Both the position numbers and the translations under genes were made by a program. Positions 1 to 7,187 of a DNA stretch of 20,904 bases are shown here, in pieces (within the stretch, counting starts at the first letter, position 1; each line of letters starts with the position of its first letter). The DNA comes from DATDMG01 sp036518955 (lineage in GTDB: Bacteria; Actinomycetota; Actinomycetes; Actinomycetales; Kineosporiaceae). Under the pieces are notes generated by a model. It made no database searches. It was not told where the DNA came from and saw only the letters and a program-made list of their open reading frames with translations. The stretch is from assembly GCA_036518955.1 (NCBI GenBank), contig DATDMG010000557.1:1-20904 (forward strand), written 5' to 3'.

Positions 1-1
1 C

Positions 2-3000
2 CCGCTGCCGACCTACTCCGTGGTCGTCCTCGAACGGGACGTCGTGCGCCCGGTGCCGCGTGGCGCGGTCGGGGAGATCTGCGTCGCCGGGGTGGGACTG
101 GCGCGCGGCTACCTGAACCGGCCGGACCTGACCGCCAGGGCCTTCGTCGACGACGTCCTGGGCATCCCCGGCAACCCGTCGGGACGGATCTACCGCACCG
201 GCGATCTCGGCCGCGTCGACGACCACGGCGAGATCGAGTACCTCGGCCGGATCGACGCCCAGATCAAGATCCGCGGATACCGGATCGAGCTGGCCGAGAT
301 CGAGTCGGCGCTCCTGCAACTGCCGGGCATCGCCACCGCCGTCGTCCAGCCGTACGAAGCGCCCTCGGGCGTAACGGAACTGGCCGCGTACTACTGCCGG
401 CGCAGCGACGCGCCCGCGGTACCCCCGACCGTGGTCGGCGACCACCTGAGACGCCGGTTGCCGCCGTACATGGTGCCGGCCTACATCGAGGAGCTGGACA
501 CCCTGCCGATGCTGCCCAGCGACAAGGTCGACCGCAGGCGGCTGCCCACCCCGCGCCGGGAGAGCAGGCTCGGTGGCGGCGGCTCCCACGTCGAGCCGAG
601 GAGCCCGACCGAGGCCGCACTGGCCCGGACCCTGGCCGACGTGCTGGGTCTGGAACGGGTGTCCGCGCAGGCGCACTTCTTCGACGACCTGGGCGCCAAC
701 TCGCTGGTGATGGCCAGGTTCTGTGCTCGGGTGCGCGAGCATCCGGACCTGGCGCGCCCGGCCGGCGCGGTGTCCATGAAGGACGTCTACCTGAACCCCG
801 ACGTCCATCAGCTGGCCGCCATGCTCGACGCGGCGGCATCCCCTGCTGACGAGGCCCAGGAGGAGACCGCATCCGTCGGGCGGCCGCTGCCTCGACGCCA
901 GGGCACCCCGCTGCAGTCCGAGCCGTCTGCGGGCGGGCGCCGACCCGGCGCCTGGCGGTACTCGATGTGCGGGATCGTGCAGGCCGTGCTGATGCTGGGT
1001 TACACCTACCTGCTGTCCTTCGCCGGGGTCGCCGGCCTGCGGTGGGTCGGCGCGTCCCCCGGCCCGAGCCAGGCCTACCTGCGCACCCTGCTGCTGGGCG
1101 CGCTGGTCTTCGCCGGTCTGCTGGCGATTCCGGTGACGGCCAAGTGGTTGCTCATCGGACGGTGGACCCCACGGGACATCCCTGTCTGGAGCGTGGTGTA
1201 CCTGCGGTTCTGGATCGTGCATACCTTGATCCGGTTCAGCGTCGCCCCGCTGCTGGCAGGCTCCCCGCTGTACGTGCTGTACCTGCGCGCCTTGGGGGCG
1301 CGCATCGGCCCCGGGGTACTGATCCTGAGCAGGAACGTGCCCCTGTGCACCGACCTGCTGACCATCGGGGCCGGTTCGGTGATCCGCAAGGACTCGTTCT
1401 TCAACGGCTACCGGGCCCAGGCCGGGGTGATCCGGACCGGTCGTATCACGCTGGGGACGGGCGCCTTCGTCGGTGAGGCCACGGTCCTGGACATCGACAC
1501 GCAGGTGGGCTCGGGCGCCCAACTGGGGCACTCCTCGGCCCTGCTGCCGGGCCAGCGGATCCCGGACGGCGAGCGGTGGCACGGCTGCCCGGCCCAGCGC
1601 ACGACGGTGGACTACCAACGCTGCGAGCCGACGACCCTGAGCAGGTCACGCCCGGTGCTCTACGGCCTGGGCCAACTCCTGAACCGGCTGGCCGTCTCGG
1701 GACCGGCGATGTTCGGGATCAGCATGCTGCTGGTGTACCTGCTCCCGGGCCTGGGGGACACGCTCTACGGCGACGCGCCACCCGACATCGGCGACCTCCA
1801 GTTCTACCTCCCCCAGCTGGCCGCCATCGCGGCGCTGCTCCTGGGCGGCACGCTCGTCGGCCTGGCCGCCGTCACCACCCTTCCCCGTCTGCTCCACCGG
1901 GCCCTGACCCCGGGCCGGGTCTACCCGCTGTACGGGAGCCGGTACGCCGTCCAGCGGACGATCGCGCGGGTGACGAACGTCCGGTTCTTCACCACCCTGT
2001 TCGGAGACAGCTCCTACATCACCGGATACCTGAGCGCCCTGGGATACCGGTTGACACCGGTCCAGCAGACCGGGTCCAACTTCGGCATCGCCGTCAAGCA
2101 CGAGGCCCCTTATCTCACCACGGTGGGCACCGGAACGATAGTTTCCGACGGACTGTCACTGATGAACGCGGAGTTCTCCGCCACCTCGTTCCGCATGGTC
2201 GGCGTCGGCGTCAGCGCCGACAGCTTCATCGGCAACAACATCGTCTTCCCTTCCGGGGCCCGCGTCGGTGCGGGCTGCCTGGTTGCCACGAAGACGCTCC
2301 TGCCGTTGGACGGTCCGGTGCGCGAGAACGTCGGCCTGCTCGGGTCCCCGCCCTTCGAGATCCCCCGTTCAGTGCACAGGGACACCGTGAGCGACCACCC
2401 GACGACACCCGAACAGCTACGCCCTCGCCTGGCAGCGAAGAACCGCCACAACCTGGCCACGATGGCGGCCTTCCTGGCATCACGCTGGCTCTACTTGATC
2501 ATGATCATCCTGCTGGTGGAGATCGGGACCGGCACACGCCTGGGCCACGGCACCGGGACCATCGCCTTGGCGGTGGCGCTGATCCCGGCGGCGTCAGCGG
2601 CCTACTTCATCGTCATCGAGCGCGCCGCGCTCGGGTTCCGCCCGCTGCAACCACGCACCTGTTCCATCTACAATCGTTCCTTCTGGCGCCACGAGCGATA
2701 CTGGAAGTTGAGCACCAGCATCTACCTGAATCTGTTCAACGGCACGCCGATGAAGAGCTGGATCTGGCGCGCCCTGGGCGTCCGGGTCGGAAAGATGCTC
2801 TACGACGACGGATGTGGCATCCCCGAGAAGAGCCTGATAACCATCGGAAACCACTGTACGCTCAACCAGGCCAGCGTCATGCAGGGCCACTCGCTGGAGG
2901 ACGGCATATTCACGTCCGACCGGGTCGTGATCGGGGACAACGTCACTCTCAGCACCGGCGCCTTCGTCCACTACGGCGTGGCAATCGGCGCCGGGGCAAC

Positions 3001-3106
3001 CCTGGCGGCGGACTCCTTCCTCATGAAGGGAGAGCAGATCCCCGCCCATCAACATTGGCACGGAAACCCCGCCAGGAACATTCTTGAGAGATCCTCGCAG
3101 CATTGA
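2..3106 (+). CDS. Pls/PosA-type non-ribosomal peptide synthetase, 3' part (5' end outside window)
   Basis: The reading frame is open from base 2, so the start of the adenylation domain lies upstream of the window. Visible adenylation motifs are A7 (YRTGDLG), A8 (GRIDAQIKIRGYRIELAEIE) and A10 (PSDKVDRRRLP), followed by a carrier domain with the phosphopantetheine serine in LGANSL near base 710. There is no condensation or thioesterase domain. The remaining ~720 residues contain six hydrophobic segments in three pairs (about bases 960-1160, 1690-1890 and 2460-2640). Each pair is followed by a soluble domain rich in short hexapeptide-like beta-helix turns ending in patterns such as HWHGNPA. This is the architecture of epsilon-poly-L-lysine synthetase (Pls), in which the C-terminal domains make the peptide bonds, and of related PosA proteins. 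By analogy it is a membrane enzyme making a homopolymer or short amide of one amino acid. The substrate-code residues lie upstream, so the substrate cannot be inferred here. Confidence 0.9.
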   Translation, partial: PLPTYSVVVLERDVVRPVPRGAVGEICVAGVGLARGYLNRPDLTARAFVDDVLGIPGNPSGRIYRTGDLGRVDDHGEIEYLGRIDAQIKIRGYRIELAEIESALLQLPGIATAVVQPYEAPSGVTELAAYYCRRSDAPAVPPTVVGDHLRRRLPPYMVPAYIEELDTLPMLPSDKVDRRRLPTPRRESRLGGGGSHVEPRSPTEAALARTLADVLGLERVSAQAHFFDDLGANSLVMARFCARVREHPDLARPAGAVSMKDVYLNPDVHQLAAMLDAAASPADEAQEETASVGRPLPRRQGTPLQSEPSAGGRRPGAWRYSMCGIVQAVLMLGYTYLLSFAGVAGLRWVGASPGPSQAYLRTLLLGALVFAGLLAIPVTAKWLLIGRWTPRDIPVWSVVYLRFWIVHTLIRFSVAPLLAGSPLYVLYLRALGARIGPGVLILSRNVPLCTDLLTIGAGSVIRKDSFFNGYRAQAGVIRTGRITLGTGAFVGEATVLDIDTQVGSGAQLGHSSALLPGQRIPDGERWHGCPAQRTTVDYQRCEPTTLSRSRPVLYGLGQLLNRLAVSGPAMFGISMLLVYLLPGLGDTLYGDAPPDIGDLQFYLPQLAAIAALLLGGTLVGLAAVTTLPRLLHRALTPGRVYPLYGSRYAVQRTIARVTNVRFFTTLFGDSSYITGYLSALGYRLTPVQQTGSNFGIAVKHEAPYLTTVGTGTIVSDGLSLMNAEFSATSFRMVGVGVSADSFIGNNIVFPSGARVGAGCLVATKTLLPLDGPVRENVGLLGSPPFEIPRSVHRDTVSDHPTTPEQLRPRLAAKNRHNLATMAAFLASRWLYLIMIILLVEIGTGTRLGHGTGTIALAVALIPAASAAYFIVIERAALGFRPLQPRTCSIYNRSFWRHERYWKLSTSIYLNLFNGTPMKSWIWRALGVRVGKMLYDDGCGIPEKSLITIGNHCTLNQASVMQGHSLEDGIFTSDRVVIGDNVTLSTGAFVHYGVAIGAGATLAADSFLMKGEQIPAHQHWHGNPARNILERSSQH

Positions 3107-3124
3107 CGCTCGAGGCGTTGCCCG

Positions 3125-3140
3125 GCCGGCAGGTGCCGGC
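3125..3140. terminator. Short GC hairpin between convergent genes
   Basis: GCCGGC, a 4-nt AGGT loop and GCCGGC form a 6-bp stem between the convergent NRPS gene and the binding-protein gene. It has no U-tract. It could act in either direction, but short GC palindromes are frequent in such DNA. Confidence 0.25.
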
Positions 3141-3203
3141 GACCGGCGAGGCCGGCGAAGCGTTCCTGGGCACCCGCACGGCCGGTGGCCGGGGAGCTTG
3201 TGG

Positions 3204-4238
3204 TCAGGAGGGCACTCTGTCGAGAACCGCCTGGGCGTTGTCCTTAGTGATCAATGTGGTGGGGACGACGGTGTTCCGGCCGACGGAGGTGGCGCAGTCG
3301 AGGAGGATCCGCTTGGCCAGATCGAGCGCCTCCCCGGCTCCGGTCGGGTACACCAGAGTGGCGGTGAGTTGCCCGTTGAGGACGGCGTGGATGCCACCGG
3401 CAGGGTCGGGCAACCCGTCGGTCCCGATCACGGCCACCTGTCCGATCTTGTTCTGTCCCTTCAGCGCGAGGTAGGCACCGTTGGCCATGAGATCGTTGTT
3501 GGCGTAGACGACCTTGATGTTGGGATTGGCCCGCAACATGGCGTCGAACACGGTCTGGGCCTTGTCCGGCAGCCAGTCCGCGGGCTGGACGGCGACCACC
3601 TTGATCTTTGCGTTGGCGGCCACGCCCTGCTTGAAGCCTTCGGTGCGCTGGATAGCAGGTGTGGTGCTGGGCAGCCCTTCGAGAATAGCAACCTCGCCGC
3701 CTCCGGAAAGAAGCCGGGTGGCCACGTAGGTGCCAGCCTGCTTGCCGATGTTCTGGTTGTCCCCGCCGACGAACGCGGTGTACTGGTCGCCCTCGGTCTG
3801 CCGGTCGAGCTCGATCACAGGAATGCGTGACTGGAAGACCTTGGACACCACCGGGGTCAACGGCTGCGCCTCGAACGGAGAGATCATCAGCAGGTCGACC
3901 TGTTGGGTGAGGAAGTTCTCCACGTCCGTGACCTGCTTGTTGCTGTCGCCCTGGCCGTCGGCGATGACGAGCTTGAAATTGGGGTACTTCTTCACGGCGG
4001 CCTGCAGGTCGGCGTCCACCCGCTGCCGGTACGGCTCGGCGTTGTTCGCCTGGGCGAACCCGATGGTGTAGGAGCCGCTGGGGCCGCATCGCTTCGCCAG
4101 TGCCCCGGCCGGGGCCACGGAACCGCCCGAGGACGTCCCGGTGCCGGAGGCCGCGGAGGAGCAGGCGGCGGCGAGGATCAATGTACCGGCCAGGGAGAGT
4201 CCCCCGAGGACCCGGTGCCGGCGTGAGTGAGTGGTCAT
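3204..4238 (-). CDS. Sugar ABC transporter substrate-binding lipoprotein (RbsB-like, type 1 periplasmic fold)
   Basis: This 344-aa protein is the extracellular sugar receptor of the importer encoded just upstream on the same strand. The N-terminus has twin arginines, a hydrophobic stretch and a lipobox (LAAAC, lipidated Cys at residue 26), followed by a Ser/Gly/Thr-rich linker. The mature part follows the Peripla_BP_4 pattern: an IGFAQANNAEPYRQRV start, ADGQGDSNKQVTDVENF, LLMISPFEAQPLTPVV, a VIELDRQTEGD segment, and the second-lobe VVYANNDLMANGAYLAL and IGTDGLPD motifs. The start is supported by an AGGAGG Shine-Dalgarno 6-8 nt upstream. A 75-nt gap separates it from the permease gene, and its own strong ribosome site may raise its expression above that of the membrane parts. 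The ligand is probably a pentose, hexose or similar small molecule, but the sequence does not fix it. Confidence 0.9.
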   Translation of the reverse strand: MTTHSRRHRVLGGLSLAGTLILAAACSSAASGTGTSSGGSVAPAGALAKRCGPSGSYTIGFAQANNAEPYRQRVDADLQAAVKKYPNFKLVIADGQGDSNKQVTDVENFLTQQVDLLMISPFEAQPLTPVVSKVFQSRIPVIELDRQTEGDQYTAFVGGDNQNIGKQAGTYVATRLLSGGGEVAILEGLPSTTPAIQRTEGFKQGVAANAKIKVVAVQPADWLPDKAQTVFDAMLRANPNIKVVYANNDLMANGAYLALKGQNKIGQVAVIGTDGLPDPAGGIHAVLNGQLTATLVYPTGAGEALDLAKRILLDCATSVGRNTVVPTTLITKDNAQAVLDRVPS

Positions 4239-4313
4239 GTCATTCCTCCTGAAGGGGCATCGGACGGCGGGCGGGGAACGGCGAACGACGTTGGACGGGA
4301 CCCACCCGGGCGG

Positions 4314-5426
4314 TCACGTCTCGGAGCCGCTGCGGACCAGGGTCTGCAGCGCGGCCGCGGCCACGATGATCAGCCCAGTGGCGATCAGCTGGAGGTTGGC
4401 ATTGACGTTGTTCAGTTGCAGGACGTTGTTCAGCGCTCCCAGCAGCAACGCGCCGGCCAAGGTTCCGATCACGCTGCCTTCTCCCCCGAAGAGGCTGGTG
4501 CCCCCGATCACCACGGCGGCTATGGCGGTCAGTTCGTAACCGGTGCCGTCGTTGGGGTTGGCGAAGTTCAGTTGTCCGGAGTGCAGGATGCCGCTGGTGG
4601 CCGCGAGCATTCCGCACAACCCGAAGGTGGCGATCCGGACCCGCTGCACGGAGATCCCTGACAACCGGGCGGCTCGCTCGTTGCCGCCGACGGCGAACAC
4701 GTGCCGACCGAATCGGGTGGTGTTGAGCAGCACGGACGCCGCCGCGCCGACGAGCAGGAAGACCAGCGCCGAAACGGGCAGCACTCCGAAGATTCGGTCA
4801 CCGAGGTGCGCGAAGGACGGCGATGCCTGGTGCGGTCCGTCGCCGTAGCTGATGTTGATGAACTTGTCACCGGAGGCGATCCGGGCGAGACCCCGGGCTA
4901 CCTGGAGACCGGCCAAGGTCACGATGAAGGCCTGGATCCGCAGCCGGGCCGACACCGCTCCCTGGGCGAGGCCGAACAGACCGCCGGCCAGGACGACGGC
5001 GACGACGGCCGGGACGCCGTCCCAGCCGTGGTCCACCAGCAGGGTGGCGGTGGCGACCCCGGCCAGGCCCAGGACGGCCCCGACCGACAGGTCGATGCCG
5101 CCGGCGATGATGACGAAGGTCATGCCGACCGCGATGATCCCGGTCTCGGACACGGAACGGACGATGTTCGCCAGGTTCTCGGTGGTCAGGAACAACGGCT
5201 GACCGTCTCGGCGGGGTGAGAAGACGATCCCGCCCACGAAGACCAGCACCAGGGCCAGCAGGCTCTGGAACCGCACCAGCATCGTGACCAGGCCCGGCGG
5301 ACTGCGGCGCGCCGCGACGGAGCGGATCGGTCGCCCGCGGCTCGGGGCGAAGGCCTCGCCGTCGATGCCCTCGGGGGCTCCGGTGGTCGGGGGAGCGCCG
5401 ACCGGGACGTCGGAGGGGATGCTCAC
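4314..5426 (-). CDS. Sugar ABC transporter permease (RbsC-like)
   Basis: This 370-aa polytopic membrane protein forms the channel of the importer. It carries the family hallmark GGIDLSVGAVLGLAG in its first third and the cytoplasmic loop signature GGTSLFGGEGSVIGTLAGAL near the C-terminus, with roughly eight to ten hydrophobic segments. The N-terminal ~45 residues are polar and charged, an extension before the first helix. It starts with GTG that overlaps the TGA of the preceding ATPase gene (GTGA, 5423-5426), which implies translational coupling. Only one permease gene is present, as is usual for RbsC-type systems, where it homodimerises. Confidence 0.92.
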   Translation of the reverse strand: MSIPSDVPVGAPPTTGAPEGIDGEAFAPSRGRPIRSVAARRSPPGLVTMLVRFQSLLALVLVFVGGIVFSPRRDGQPLFLTTENLANIVRSVSETGIIAVGMTFVIIAGGIDLSVGAVLGLAGVATATLLVDHGWDGVPAVVAVVLAGGLFGLAQGAVSARLRIQAFIVTLAGLQVARGLARIASGDKFINISYGDGPHQASPSFAHLGDRIFGVLPVSALVFLLVGAAASVLLNTTRFGRHVFAVGGNERAARLSGISVQRVRIATFGLCGMLAATSGILHSGQLNFANPNDGTGYELTAIAAVVIGGTSLFGGEGSVIGTLAGALLLGALNNVLQLNNVNANLQLIATGLIIVAAAALQTLVRSGSET

Positions 5427-7012
5427 GCTGGCTCCTTCAGTGACCGGTTCGACGGCATGGGCTGGTCAAGGACGTCCAGAATTGTCGGGACGGCCTCCGT
5501 GCTGGCCGGCACCTCGGCCACGACGCGCCCGCTCGCGAGGACCACCAGACGGTCGCACAGACCGATCAGCTCGGGGAGCTCGCTGGAGGCCACCAGGACG
5601 GCCAACCCGTCCAGCGTCAACCTTCTGATCAACCGGTAGATGTCGGCCTTCGCGCCCACGTCCACGCCCCGGGTCGGCTCATCCAGCAGCAGCAGCCCCG
5701 GGTTGCGCAGCAGCGCGCGCCCCATCACGACCTTCTGCTGGTTGCCGCCGGACAGGCTGAGGATCCCGGCCTCGGGTGAGGCGGCCACGATGCCGAGTTC
5801 CTGAAAGGCCCACGCGGTGGCGGCCCGCGCCTTGCGGGTGCGCACGAAACCAGCGGTGCACAGGCTGTCGAGGCAGGCCATGGTCAGGTTGTCGGCGATG
5901 CTTGCCTGAGCGACAAACCCACTGCGATGACGGTCGTCGGGCACGTACCCGATGCCGCGGCGTTGGGCCCGTCGGACACCTCCGACCCGCAACGGTTGGC
6001 CGTCGACCTCGACCCGGCCGACGGCCCGCCCTCTCGGCGCGGCCCCGGTGAGGGCCTCCAGCAGCTCGCTCCGCCCGGCACCGAGCAGGCCGGCCAACCC
6101 GACCACCTCGCCGGCCCGGACCGTCACGTCGACGTCGACGGGTTCGGTCCACCCCGTTCGAGGCCGGCTCAGCTGGTAGCCGAAGCCACGCAACCGCAAC
6201 CGTTCCCGACCCGGTGAGCCGGACCGTGACGGATCAGCCTTGGGCGGGTAGAGCTGGCCGTGCCGGCGACCTGTCAGCAGCCGCGTGAGCTCGAGGGCGG
6301 GAGTGTCCGGGGCTGCCCGGGCCACCACGGCGCCGTCCCTCAGCACGGTGACGGTGTCGGCGATCTGGGGGATCTCCTCCAACCGGTGGGAGATGAACAC
6401 GATCCCCACTCCCTGCTCGCGCAGCCCGCGCAGCGCCTCGAACAGGACCTGGACCTCCTGGCTGGTCAGCGCGGCGGTGGGTTCGTCCAGGATCAGGATC
6501 TTGGCCTCGTCATACAGCGCTTTCGCGATGGCGACCAGTTGCCGTTCTCCCAGCCGAAGCCCGCCCACGACGGCCCGGGGAGAGCACGGCGCCGCCACCC
6601 GCTCCAGGGGTCGCGCGACCAACGCGTCCGGCGAGCGCACGAACAGACCGGCGCGCCCCACCGGTTCCCGGGCGAGCACCAGGTTGTCGGCGACCGTCAA
6701 CCCCGGTACCAGATCCAACTCCTGGTAGACGGTGGAGACGCCGGCACGTTGCGCGTCCCGTGGGGAGCCGAAGCGGACGCACCGACCGTCCAGCTCGAAC
6801 CGCCCCCGATAACGGGTGATCACACCGCCGATCACGTTCATCAGGGTCGATTTGCCGGCACCGTTGCCGCCGAGGAGGGCGTGGATCTGCCCGGAGCGCA
6901 GCTCGAAGTCCACCCCCCGCAGGGCCTCCACGCCGCCGAAGCTGACCCGGATGCCCCGCGCCCTCAGCAGCGGCGGCCCAGAGCCGTCGTCCAGCTCACG
7001 ATCCTCACGCAT
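5423..7012 (-). CDS. Sugar ABC transporter ATP-binding protein, two ABC domains (RbsA-like)
   Basis: This 529-aa cytoplasmic ATPase powers the importer. ABC domain 1 has Walker A GGNGAGKST, a divergent signature (LRLGERQ) and Walker B ILILDEPTAAL followed by the FISHRL switch His. Domain 2 has the degenerate Walker A GLLGAGRSE typical of the second half of RbsA/MglA/XylG proteins, an intact LSGGNQQKVV signature and LLLDEPTRGVDVG. The length matches the family (about 500 aa). The start ATG at 7012 has a GGAGG site 6 nt upstream. It is the first gene of a three-gene operon (ATPase, permease, binding protein) and is divergent from the ABC-kinase gene at 7188. Confidence 0.94.
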   Translation of the reverse strand: MREDRELDDGSGPPLLRARGIRVSFGGVEALRGVDFELRSGQIHALLGGNGAGKSTLMNVIGGVITRYRGRFELDGRCVRFGSPRDAQRAGVSTVYQELDLVPGLTVADNLVLAREPVGRAGLFVRSPDALVARPLERVAAPCSPRAVVGGLRLGERQLVAIAKALYDEAKILILDEPTAALTSQEVQVLFEALRGLREQGVGIVFISHRLEEIPQIADTVTVLRDGAVVARAAPDTPALELTRLLTGRRHGQLYPPKADPSRSGSPGRERLRLRGFGYQLSRPRTGWTEPVDVDVTVRAGEVVGLAGLLGAGRSELLEALTGAAPRGRAVGRVEVDGQPLRVGGVRRAQRRGIGYVPDDRHRSGFVAQASIADNLTMACLDSLCTAGFVRTRKARAATAWAFQELGIVAASPEAGILSLSGGNQQKVVMGRALLRNPGLLLLDEPTRGVDVGAKADIYRLIRRLTLDGLAVLVASSELPELIGLCDRLVVLASGRVVAEVPASTEAVPTILDVLDQPMPSNRSLKEPA

Positions 7013-7060
7013 CCAGGCCTCCCGCGGCCTCGTCGCCGATCTCCAACTGGGCAGACAGTA

Positions 7061-7109
7061 AGCGCGGGAGCCATTAACGAAGCGTGAATAATCGATCCAT
7101 GAGCGTGAA
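7061..7109. promoter_or_regulatory. Phased direct repeats in the divergent promoter region
   Basis: The 175-bp divergent region (7013-7187) between the importer operon and the ABC-kinase gene has two exact AGCGTGAA octamers at 7081-7088 and 7102-7109, 21 bp apart, or about two helical turns. A weaker third element, AGCGCGGG, lies at 7061-7068, again 20 bp away. OmpR-type regulators commonly bind direct repeats on one face of the helix, so this is a candidate site for the regulator at 9729. No convincing -35/-10 pair could be assigned. This is an inference from spacing and location. Confidence 0.45.
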
Positions 7110-7177
7110 CGTTCCGAAATGGCCGCCGGGGGCCGTCGGCGGCGGACGACGGTTACCCTGAGCTATCGCGACACTGC

Positions 7178-7186
7178 AGGAGGTGG
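7178..7186 (+). promoter_or_regulatory. Ribosome binding site fixing the ABC-kinase start
   Basis: AGGAGGTGG lies just before ATG 7188. The frame stays open upstream to 7119, but that stretch is basic, low in information and overlaps the divergent control region, so the shorter start is preferred. Confidence 0.7.
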
Positions 7187-7187
7187 C

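Noticed and set aside
1576..3087. A 503-codon second frame inside the NRPS gene
   Set aside because: Arg/Pro/Gly-rich translation without domains. The overlapping NRPS frame carries the membrane segments and beta-helix domains.
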